A stretch of 5,295 nucleotides of DNA, from contig JACMJD010000638.1 in NCBI GenBank assembly GCA_014380825.1, forward strand, positions 1 through 5,295, in the 5' to 3' direction. Positions 1 to 5,295 of the stretch are shown piece by piece. The notes beneath the pieces were generated by a model. It had not been told where the DNA came from. It worked only from the letters and a program-made list of their open reading frames with translations, and made no database searches. The translations under genes were made by a program, and so were the position numbers. This stretch comes from Phycisphaerae bacterium (GTDB taxonomy: Bacteria; Planctomycetota; Phycisphaerae; Tepidisphaerales; Tepidisphaeraceae). How positions within the stretch are numbered: the first letter of the stretch is position 1; each line of letters starts with the position of its first letter.

Positions 1-1773
1 GGTGAATGGCAGCTTGATATCGATGCGTCGCGCGTCGGCCGACAGCGCGTAGGCGATGCGTTGCGCCAAATCCTGGATCTGCATTTCGCGGCCATACTGT
101 GCGCGATCAAGCGGCTCCAGATACACGGACAGATTATGCTCTTCGTGTTTCGCAGCGCTGCCGGCGCCGGGCGAGCGAATGATGTCCTGCATATACAGCG
201 GTAACTGACTGGGCAGCACATCGGGCTTAACGTGCAGCGCGACGGTGGCAGGCGCTTCGCCGTCCAGCTCGTACCACGCGGGCCACGGCATTGCCAGATC
301 CGGTTTCTGCACGAGATTGGTGAACTGGTCGTAGACGAGTTTGTATACCTCGCGCATCTTCGGCTGCGAGACGAACTGATCGCTGCCATCCTCACCGAGC
401 TGCCAACGATCGAGATGATTCGCGTGCCGCGCAACCAGATACGCCAGTTGCGGCTGCCATGTGTCGAGCGGCGCCTTCAAGATCTGAAGCCACGAATTCT
501 CCGGCGTCGCCAAAATGCTTTTCGTATCAAGCGATGAAACCTCCGCGAGGCTGCGCTTCGCACGAACCTTCTTCTGCACGGAGGGCGGCAGACTTAACAG
601 ACATGCAGTGGGCGTGATGCCCAGCTCCTGCAACTCTTCGAGCAGCTTGTCGAACGCGGCCGGGTCGGTTTGCTGGATGTCGCCCTGATCGTTCCACACC
701 GCCAGCTTCACGCGACCGGCCGACAGTTGCGGAAGGATCTGCGGAAGCTCGGACCAGCCTTCAAACGGAAGATCTGTGGCGATCAGACCAAAACGCGAAT
801 CCGGCGCGACCGGTTTTGCATCGTCCGCCAGCAGGACGAGATCAAGCGTCTGCTTGCCGACGAACTTGCCCTGGCTGCTCATCTCCAGCGCCGCTTCGTA
901 CCAGCCGGTCGTGAGCTCGCTCGGCAGCGTGAGCGTCATGCGCTTGCGGCCGGGGCCGAGTATCTCGGCGGTCTTCATGTCGAGCGCGCCGCTCTTCTGA
1001 TAGACGGCTTTTCCGGTTGCATCGCGCACGATCAGTTGCGCGGACAAGTCGTCGGTGAAACGGTCGTTCACAAGCACGGACAGGCGACGCGTATCGTTTC
1101 GCCGAAAGATGTTGCCTGGCCGCTCGCTGGTCATCGCGACTTGCGGGACTTGCGACACCGTCAGGTCATCGAACCACGCGATGCCGTGAATGTCCTGCGG
1201 GAACAGCGTGCGCTCGCCCAGCACCGCCGGCGAATGTGCGGACGGCTGCAAGACGCCTAGTTCGACCACGAGATACGCAATTTTCTCGGCGTCGGCTGTC
1301 AGCTCGACGTCGATCTTCTGCCACGTGTTCACTTCAGCGGTAGCGGAATAAAGCGGCGAGTGCCGCACGGTGCTTTCGATCGTGTGGCCGTCCAGGTCCG
1401 TGAAATACACGCTCATCCGCGCGCGGGCGTGCGGCATGGGTGTGGTCTGGACGAATCCTTCGACGCGATAGTGCGCGTCGCGCTGCACTTTGATCTGTCC
1501 GGACTGGTAGCGATAGATCAGCGATCCGCCGTTGAGTTCCAGCCGGAAGCTGTACTTTCCGCCGTGTACGCGATCGCTGGCGAGCGAACCGTTCACGTAG
1601 TGCGGCAGGCCGGCGCCCTCGACCTTGGTCCAGTTCATCGGCAACTCTTCAACGTTGCCGAGGCGTCGTTCTTCGAAGTCGAAGGTGCGGAGGACGCGGG
1701 AGACGTCGGCGGGTTGGGCGCGCGAGATGCCGCAGATGAGGATCGAGAGGATGAGCGCAATGCGAGCGTGCAT
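1..1773 (-). CDS. Exported protein with CBM-like beta-sandwich and probable TIM-barrel domain (C-terminus beyond window)
   Basis: The frame is open from the ATG at 1773 to base 1, giving 591 residues with no stop, so the C-terminus lies outside the window. An in-frame TGA lies just upstream with no other usual start codon between, so this start is well fixed. Residues 1-19 look like a signal peptide: a short basic start, a hydrophobic core (IALILSILICGI) and an S-R-A cleavage site. Residues about 31-206, opening with FDFEE and closing with WFDDLTV (200-206), have the look of a CBM4/9-type galactose-binding-like jelly roll. A second beta-rich segment follows at about 207-320. From about 327 (RFGLIA) the pattern resembles a clan-A glycosidase barrel. 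WQLGEDGSD at 457-465 sits where such enzymes have a W-x-G-N-E acid/base strand, but the Asn is missing. Glycoside binding is plausible; hydrolysis is unproven. It is the last visible gene of the cassette, 14 bases after the GT-C gene. Confidence 0.8.
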   Translation of the reverse strand, partial: MHARIALILSILICGISRAQPADVSRVLRTFDFEERRLGNVEELPMNWTKVEGAGLPHYVNGSLASDRVHGGKYSFRLELNGGSLIYRYQSGQIKVQRDAHYRVEGFVQTTPMPHARARMSVYFTDLDGHTIESTVRHSPLYSATAEVNTWQKIDVELTADAEKIAYLVVELGVLQPSAHSPAVLGERTLFPQDIHGIAWFDDLTVSQVPQVAMTSERPGNIFRRNDTRRLSVLVNDRFTDDLSAQLIVRDATGKAVYQKSGALDMKTAEILGPGRKRMTLTLPSELTTGWYEAALEMSSQGKFVGKQTLDLVLLADDAKPVAPDSRFGLIATDLPFEGWSELPQILPQLSAGRVKLAVWNDQGDIQQTDPAAFDKLLEELQELGITPTACLLSLPPSVQKKVRAKRSLAEVSSLDTKSILATPENSWLQILKAPLDTWQPQLAYLVARHANHLDRWQLGEDGSDQFVSQPKMREVYKLVYDQFTNLVQKPDLAMPWPAWYELDGEAPATVALHVKPDVLPSQLPLYMQDIIRSPGAGSAAKHEEHNLSVYLEPLDRAQYGREMQIQDLAQRIAYALSADARRIDIKLPFT

Positions 1774-1774
1774 A

Positions 1775-1797
1775 CGTCCGATAACTCTTATCGGACG
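1775..1797 (-). promoter_or_regulatory. Perfect inverted repeat (10-bp stem, 3-base loop) at a stop/start junction; likely translational-coupling hairpin
   Basis: Bases 1775-1784 (CGTCCGATAA) are exactly complementary to 1788-1797 (TTATCGGACG), separated by CTC. Read in the direction of transcription, the 5' arm ends with the TAA stop of the GT-C gene, the loop is GAG, and the 3' arm ends one base before the ATG at 1773. The only Shine-Dalgarno-like bases for that ATG (AAGAG) lie in and beside the loop, with 11 bases between GAG and ATG. A ribosome terminating at the TAA would melt the stem and expose the start. There is no T-run after the stem, so it does not look like an intrinsic terminator. 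A protein-binding operator is an alternative. The palindrome is certain; the role is inferred. Confidence 0.6.
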
Positions 1798-3098
1798 ATG
1801 GGGTCACTGGGCTTGAGCGAAGCGATTGCGCAGCACAGTGAGGCGATCACGAAGAAGTAGTAGTTTGCGAAGGCTTGTTTGTTCAGCGCGAAGAAGGTCA
1901 GAAATGTGATGGCAACCGCGATCGCGAATGAGTGTGGCGAACGATTCATTCTTCTCGCACAGAGGATCGCAACAGCAAGGGCTGCGACGACCGGAACTGC
2001 CGTAAACAGCTTGGGCAACCCCAGGTGCGACAGGGCGGCGGCGAAGCTCAACGCGTCGTCGCGGAAAGGTTGTCGGAATTGCAGTATCACGACGTTGTTC
2101 CAGAAGGCACTGAAGTTCGCCAGCGCGAGCGGCAGGGTGACGACGCAGGCGGTCGCAATCGCCTTGAGGTGAAATCTCCAGTCGCGCCAGTCGACCAGCA
2201 AGGGCGCCAGCGGGATCAACAAGATCATGTATTGCTTGGACGACAGCAGGAATCCGAACGCGTACGGCAGCAGGTGCGGGAAGCGAACCGCGCACAAGAC
2301 CGTCGCCGCTACCAGCATCACCATCACCGGTTCGGTCCACCCTTGCTCGACGATGAAGAATCCGCGCGGTGTGAAGAGCAGAATCAACGCAGCTAGCACG
2401 CTGACGCGAGACCACGTCGTCGCCGCGATCATGACTGCGCCGACCGCAACGGCGATAAGCTGCGCGAATCGATAATCCCCCGCGATCGTGTAACCGAGGA
2501 GATTCCACCAGAGTGTGAGCGGCATGTAAGGGAAGCCGAAGAGCAATCGGCCGTCGCGTGCCAAGCCCTCGCCGTATACGAACGCTCCATCGCGCCCATA
2601 TAGATCTGGGTAGGTGATCGTGTACGGATTCATGCCGCTTATCAACGCGGCGCAGGCATCGCGCTGGAAGATGAACACATCCATGTACGGTGTTGGTGTT
2701 ATCCGCACTAGCCAGGTGCCGGCGAGGAGGTAGATTGCGAGTAGCGCGATGAAGGCGCTTCGATGAAATCGCGTTGCGCGAGACACGATTGCAATCGCCA
2801 CCAACATCAGCGCGAGAAAGAACCCATAGTCGCGCCATTCGTGCCGCTCGTGATGTGAACCGGGGAAGTCGGCGAGCAGCAGTCCGAGCTGAATGGAGAT
2901 AGCTGCGACCAGCACCGGCAACGTAAAGCGCGATCGTTCGGGTGTGTACCAGAACGCGAGCGACGCGAGTACACCCGCCACGCCCAGCAGCGCGACCGCC
3001 CATGGCGAATACAAACCATCGTTCACCTGAAGCGCTGTGCCAAGAGCAAGGGCCGCGATCGCAAGTGGGATCGTTCTATCGCGCAGAAGTTGTCGCAT
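1788..3098 (-). CDS. Polytopic membrane glycosyltransferase-like protein, GT-C fold, GT87/DUF2029-like
   Basis: This 436-residue protein is very hydrophobic, with about 11-12 likely membrane segments spread from residue 9 to 428. It carries the signature pattern of bacterial polyprenol-phosphate-dependent GT-C enzymes: an acidic residue in the first large outer loop (PYMDVFIF, D140), G-M-N-P-Y at 155-159, FPYMPLTL at 189-196, EQGWTEP at 251-257, SSKQY at 286-290, and NKQAFANYYFF near the C-terminus (406-416). Known relatives transfer mannose or arabinose-type sugars from polyprenyl-phosphate donors outside the cytoplasmic membrane; the donor and acceptor here are unknown. The ATG at 3098 lies inside the methyltransferase gene, a 23-base overlap, with only a weak distant AGGA upstream, so translation is probably coupled. 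The TAA at 1788-1790 forms part of the hairpin leading into the next gene. Family assignment is from motif recognition; a non-enzymatic membrane protein is possible. Confidence 0.8.
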   Translation of the reverse strand: MRQLLRDRTIPLAIAALALGTALQVNDGLYSPWAVALLGVAGVLASLAFWYTPERSRFTLPVLVAAISIQLGLLLADFPGSHHERHEWRDYGFFLALMLVAIAIVSRATRFHRSAFIALLAIYLLAGTWLVRITPTPYMDVFIFQRDACAALISGMNPYTITYPDLYGRDGAFVYGEGLARDGRLLFGFPYMPLTLWWNLLGYTIAGDYRFAQLIAVAVGAVMIAATTWSRVSVLAALILLFTPRGFFIVEQGWTEPVMVMLVAATVLCAVRFPHLLPYAFGFLLSSKQYMILLIPLAPLLVDWRDWRFHLKAIATACVVTLPLALANFSAFWNNVVILQFRQPFRDDALSFAAALSHLGLPKLFTAVPVVAALAVAILCARRMNRSPHSFAIAVAITFLTFFALNKQAFANYYFFVIASLCCAIASLKPSDPIVR

Positions 3099-3861
3099 CG
3101 CTCGTTCGATCCTGCGCGCTGGCGAGGAAGATCAGTTGGTATCCGAACAGGCCCGGCATGAGGCTAAGGAACACGTGCTGAATTCGGACGAGCGATCGAA
3201 ACACGAAGCTCCCTTCGCCGCTCTTCCACAACTCGTCGATGGGCACGCCGGTGACGCTGAATCGGTCCACCTTCAGTCCCGCCTCTGCGAGCATTTCCGT
3301 CGCGGTTTTACGGGTGAGGAAATGCAGATGCGTTCGATCCAGAATACCGCGCTGCATCTTGGGGAACTGGCCGAACAGCAGCATTATGCGCACGGCCAGA
3401 TGCGCGACGTTTGGCAGTGAGATGATGAACTTTGCGTCATCCGCGCCCGCGCGACGCAAGCGTTGGAGCGTACTGACCGGATGCACCAGATGTTCGAGCA
3501 CGTCGCCGCAGACGATCAGCCGATATCGCTTGTTCTCCAGCGGCGCTCGCTCGATCGTGTTGAACCAGATGTTGCGATAGTTGGGCCGCGCCATGCCGGC
3601 CCAGGTTTCGTTGGGTTCGACGGCGTCCATCTCGATGCCGGTGCCCTGCATCATCGCGCCGAGCATGCCTTGAGCCGCGCCGACGTCGAGCACGGGTGCG
3701 AAGCCGCGTTCGCCGGCAAGCTCGCGCACGAGCGCCGCGATCTGCTGATGACTACTCCTGGGGTCCGTGTGCGGCCGGTAATGAATGCTCGATGTCGGCG
3801 ACGTTTCCGTCGCGCTCGTCATCGGCGGCTGCTGCACGTCGCCAGCGGTGTTGGATGGCAT
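3076..3861 (-). CDS. SAM-dependent class I methyltransferase (Methyltransf_23/11-like) of a glycan cassette
   Basis: This 261-residue Rossmann-fold methyltransferase shows motif I VLDVGAAQG (57-65) for binding S-adenosylmethionine, an acidic end of strand 2 in DAVEP (79-83), CGDVLEHLVHP (118-128) at the motif IV position, SLPNVAH (149-155), and GILDRTHLHFLT (172-183). The last is typical of methyltransferases found in capsule, O-antigen and other polysaccharide clusters. The target may be a sugar, lipid or small acceptor and cannot be told from the sequence. The C-terminal stretch at about 225-248 is hydrophobic and may lie on the membrane. The start is uncertain: ATG at 3861 (overlap of 110 bases with the glycosyltransferase gene), ATG at 3822 (71 bases) or GTG at 3729 (no overlap, but losing the HYRPHTDPRSSH segment). 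None has a strong ribosome binding site; 3861 has a weak GAAG upstream and is used here. The stop is TAG at 3076-3078. Confidence 0.88.
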   Translation of the reverse strand: MPSNTAGDVQQPPMTSATETSPTSSIHYRPHTDPRSSHQQIAALVRELAGERGFAPVLDVGAAQGMLGAMMQGTGIEMDAVEPNETWAGMARPNYRNIWFNTIERAPLENKRYRLIVCGDVLEHLVHPVSTLQRLRRAGADDAKFIISLPNVAHLAVRIMLLFGQFPKMQRGILDRTHLHFLTRKTATEMLAEAGLKVDRFSVTGVPIDELWKSGEGSFVFRSLVRIQHVFLSLMPGLFGYQLIFLASAQDRTSDATTSAR

Positions 3862-4570
3862 ACTTGAACGCTTCGCGAATGCAGTTGACGGCGTACGGAA
3901 TGCCGTTCACGTGACAGATCTCATCGCCATAATACGTCGGGATCGGCACTTCCTTGATTCGAAATCCGCGCTTCAGAAATTCCAGGATGATCTGCGTATC
4001 GAAGTGCCAGTTCCACGTCAATCGATCCAGCGGAATCTCTTTCAGTGCGTGAACGGAATACGCGCGATAGCCGCTATGAAATTCCGTGAAGCGCCCGCCG
4101 ATCAGCAGGTTCTCGATCGCGGTCAGTATTCGGTTGCCAACGTACTTGTACATCGGCATGTTGCCCTGGCGCGCCGCGCCAGGAATCATCATGCGCGAAC
4201 CCATGACCATATCCGCCTGCCCGCGCTCCAGCGGGGTGATGAGTTCCTGCATGACTTCCGGCGCGTACTGGCCATCGCCGTGAAGCAGCACGACGATGTC
4301 GAAGCCCCGCTCGATCGCGTACTGATAACCCTGGCGCTGGTTGCCGCCGTACATCAGGTTTTGCGGATTGCGGTAGATCGACAATTTGCCGTCGTGAAAT
4401 TCTTCCTGCGCGAGTTGCTGGCCAACCGAAAGTGTGTCGTCCGAACTGGCGTCGTCGAAGACGAAGATCTCGTCGACCTTGTTCATCACCGGCTGGGGAA
4501 TGCGCTCCAGGACGCTGCGCAGCGTCGATTGCGCGTTGTAGGCGACGACAAGAATTCCGATACGGGACAT
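3752..4570 (-). CDS. GT2 family glycosyltransferase, DPM1/polyprenyl-phosphate-sugar synthase-like
   Basis: This 272-residue protein has a GT-A fold. Visible motifs in order are VVAYN (8-12) at the first nucleotide-binding strand, FDDASSDDT (38-46), the metal/nucleotide motif HGDGQYAPE (97-105), GSR (124-126), the acceptor-region motif FHSGYRAY (164-171), and PTYYGDEICHVNG (211-223). Members of this group move a sugar from a nucleotide-sugar to a polyprenyl phosphate or a related acceptor at the cytoplasmic face; the sugar here is unknown. There is no C-terminal membrane domain. The frame stays open far upstream to 5242, but that part crosses the intergenic region and runs antisense to the divergent gene. 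The protein family begins at MSRIGILVVA, so the ATG at 4570 is chosen although its Shine-Dalgarno is weak. The last ~30 residues, rich in Ala and Asp, overlap the methyltransferase gene. This is the first gene of the leftward cassette. Confidence 0.92.
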   Translation of the reverse strand: MSRIGILVVAYNAQSTLRSVLERIPQPVMNKVDEIFVFDDASSDDTLSVGQQLAQEEFHDGKLSIYRNPQNLMYGGNQRQGYQYAIERGFDIVVLLHGDGQYAPEVMQELITPLERGQADMVMGSRMMIPGAARQGNMPMYKYVGNRILTAIENLLIGGRFTEFHSGYRAYSVHALKEIPLDRLTWNWHFDTQIILEFLKRGFRIKEVPIPTYYGDEICHVNGIPYAVNCIREAFKYAIQHRWRRAAAADDERDGNVADIEHSLPAAHGPQE

Positions 4571-4668
4571 ATTGATTCTACGAGGCCGCAGACCGCAGGC
4601 GACAATCCCTGAACTACCGGCGTTCAAGTCTAACACATCGCCACAAAAGGGCGAAATTAGCTCGATTT

Positions 4669-4729
4669 CCGGCTCATATGGCCGGTTCGGAGGGCAAGGT
4701 TCGCACAAGATATTCACGGCATATGACCG
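4669..4729. repeat. Pair of CATATG-centred near-palindromes, possible operator
   Basis: CATATG followed by R-C-C-G occurs at 4675-4684 (CATATGGCCG) and again at 4720-4729 (CATATGACCG), 45 bases apart. Each is preceded by CGG, with two spacer bases in the first copy and none in the second, so each approximates an inverted repeat CGG...CATATG.CCG. The first copy is CCGGC-T-CATATG-GCCGG, symmetric apart from one extra T. A regulator-binding pair is possible, but two short copies may be chance. Confidence 0.3.
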
Positions 4730-4738
4730 ATAAACGAC

Positions 4739-4744
4739 AAGAGG
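4739..4744 (+). promoter_or_regulatory. Ribosome binding site deciding a GTG start
   Basis: AAGAGG lies 10 bases before the GTG at 4755. An in-frame TAA at 4731-4733, with no other start codon between it and the GTG, makes 4755 the most upstream possible start of the divergent gene. Confidence 0.6.
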
Positions 4745-4754
4745 CGAATCACTC

Positions 4755-5295
4755 GTGTTACTCGATTTACTCCAACTTCTACCCGACAAGCCCGGCGACG
4801 GCGCGCTGATCATTGCGATGATCGGCGGCGTGTTCGGTCTGGGTTTGTGGATCGCGGGCGTGAAGGTTTCGCGGCCGCTCGTGACGCTGCTCACCGTGCT
4901 GATCGGCGCGATGATCGGCAGGCAATTGCCGTCCTGGTTCAACTGGAACATCAGCGGCGCCGGACCCGCGGTAGGCGGCGCGGTGGTGCTTGGCGTGAGC
5001 GGGTTTGTGCTGCATCGCATGTGGGTGGGCATCGGCCTTGGCCTCACGCTGTCCCTGTGGTGTGCGCTGCGCATGTGGCTGATGATGCGCGACGGCGCGA
5101 GCTGGGATTGGCCGGATCTGAGCGCGCCGTCGAGCTGCTGGGCGTATCTGCAAGATATCTGGGACTCATTGCCGCCGAACATGGCGCGCATCCTGCCGTT
5201 CGTGGCGGGCGTTGCGCTGGTGTGCGGCGTCGCGTCTTCCATCCTCTGGCCGAAGCTGACAACCGTTCTGAACTGGAGCGCGATCGGCTTAACCA
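4755..5295 (+). CDS. Hypothetical polytopic membrane protein, GTG start (C-terminus beyond window)
   Basis: The frame starting at the GTG at 4755 stays open to the right edge, giving 180 residues with no stop. It is read as a gene because of its strong hydrophobic pattern, good Shine-Dalgarno and GC-rich third positions. Likely membrane segments are residues 16-36, 42-59, 69-87, 90-110 and 146-165. The segments at 16-55 and 69-110 are Gly-rich hairpins with the repeated feel of DUF4203/TMEM198-like membrane proteins, but this resemblance is weak and no function is claimed. A Trp/Asp-rich loop (113-137) separates the fourth and fifth segments. The first ATG in frame (residue 22) falls inside the first membrane segment, which argues for the GTG start. 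The gene diverges from the glycan cassette and need not share its role. Confidence 0.72.
   Translation, partial: MLLDLLQLLPDKPGDGALIIAMIGGVFGLGLWIAGVKVSRPLVTLLTVLIGAMIGRQLPSWFNWNISGAGPAVGGAVVLGVSGFVLHRMWVGIGLGLTLSLWCALRMWLMMRDGASWDWPDLSAPSSCWAYLQDIWDSLPPNMARILPFVAGVALVCGVASSILWPKLTTVLNWSAIGLT

Larger units (their letters stand above)
4571..4754. promoter_or_regulatory. Divergent intergenic region, probable promoters for both flanking transcription units
   Basis: The 184 bases lie between the leftward glycosyltransferase gene and the rightward membrane-protein gene, so promoters for both should be here. The stretch 4627-4665 and 4701-4740 is more AT-rich than the coding DNA around it. No clear -35/-10 pair could be assigned on either strand. 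A short tandem CCGCAG repeat (4586-4591 and 4593-4598) lies in the leader of the glycosyltransferase gene. Two CATATG-centred elements lie at 4669-4685 and 4718-4729. No terminator or small RNA gene was recognised. Confidence 0.5.

Noticed and set aside
1775..1797. Intrinsic transcription terminator at the hairpin
   Set aside because: There is no T-run after the stem in either direction, and the next gene begins one base after it.
232..1860. Plus-strand open frames at 232-537, 670-1260, 776-1000, 1360-1860 and 1625-1816
   Set aside because: They are antisense to the exported-protein gene, are rich in Arg/His/Gln/Ala as expected of high-GC shadow frames, and show no recognisable domains.
1804..3003. 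399-residue minus-strand frame overlapping the GT-C gene in another frame, plus antisense frames at 1879-2475
   Set aside because: The translation is Arg-rich and lacks domain or membrane patterns, whereas the overlapping 436-residue frame has clear family motifs. The histidine run in the antisense frame is a by-product of the opposite strand.
3785..4612. 275-residue plus-strand frame opposite the GT2 gene, and the smaller frame at 4086-4283
   Set aside because: They lie antisense to a gene with complete GT2 motifs and have no family-like pattern of their own.
4571..5242. N-terminal extension of the GT2 frame up to 5242, and minus-strand frames at 4779-5153 and 5044-5262
   Set aside because: The extension is low-complexity, crosses the intergenic region and runs antisense to the divergent membrane-protein gene. 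The GT2 fold begins exactly at the ATG at 4570.
1..5295. tRNA, rRNA, CRISPR array, insertion sequence, phage attachment site or defence system
   Set aside because: No regular spaced repeats, transposase or integrase motifs, cloverleaf-like sequences or rRNA-conserved stretches were seen by eye, and the coding space is fully explained by five genes.

Overview
The window is high-GC bacterial DNA, roughly 60% G+C by eye. The phylum cannot be fixed from the sequence alone. The style of the proteins suggests Planctomycetota, possibly a Phycisphaerae-like lineage: a soluble GT2 enzyme ending in a YGDE...HVNG segment, and a secreted protein opening with a carbohydrate-binding-like module. That assignment is inference, not proof.

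Layout. Four genes run leftward on the minus strand from about 4570 to beyond base 1, tightly packed. In transcription order they are: a GT2 glycosyltransferase of the dolichyl/polyprenyl-phosphate-sugar synthase type (3752-4570); a SAM-dependent methyltransferase (3076-3861) overlapping the end of the glycosyltransferase gene; a polytopic membrane protein resembling the GT87/DUF2029 polyprenol-phosphate-dependent GT-C glycosyltransferases (1788-3098), overlapping the methyltransferase by 23 bases; and a large exported protein (from 1773, cut by the left edge) with a signal peptide, a CBM-like beta-sandwich and a probable barrel. A 184-base intergenic region (4571-4754) separates this cassette from a divergent plus-strand gene starting with GTG at 4755, which encodes a hypothetical membrane protein cut by the right edge.

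How the genes may work together. The simplest reading is a small surface-glycan or glycolipid cassette. The GT2 enzyme could make a lipid-linked sugar donor or extend a lipid-linked acceptor on the cytoplasmic face. The GT-C protein could use polyprenyl-phosphate sugars on the outer face. The methyltransferase could modify a sugar or lipid. The exported carbohydrate-binding/barrel protein could bind, trim or help export the product. The order and overlaps are seen directly; the pathway is inferred.

The most striking non-coding signal is a perfect 10-bp inverted repeat with a 3-base GAG loop at the junction of the GT-C gene and the exported-protein gene. It includes the upstream stop codon and ends one base before the downstream ATG, an arrangement suited to translational coupling. 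No tRNA, rRNA, CRISPR array, transposase or insertion sequence was seen.
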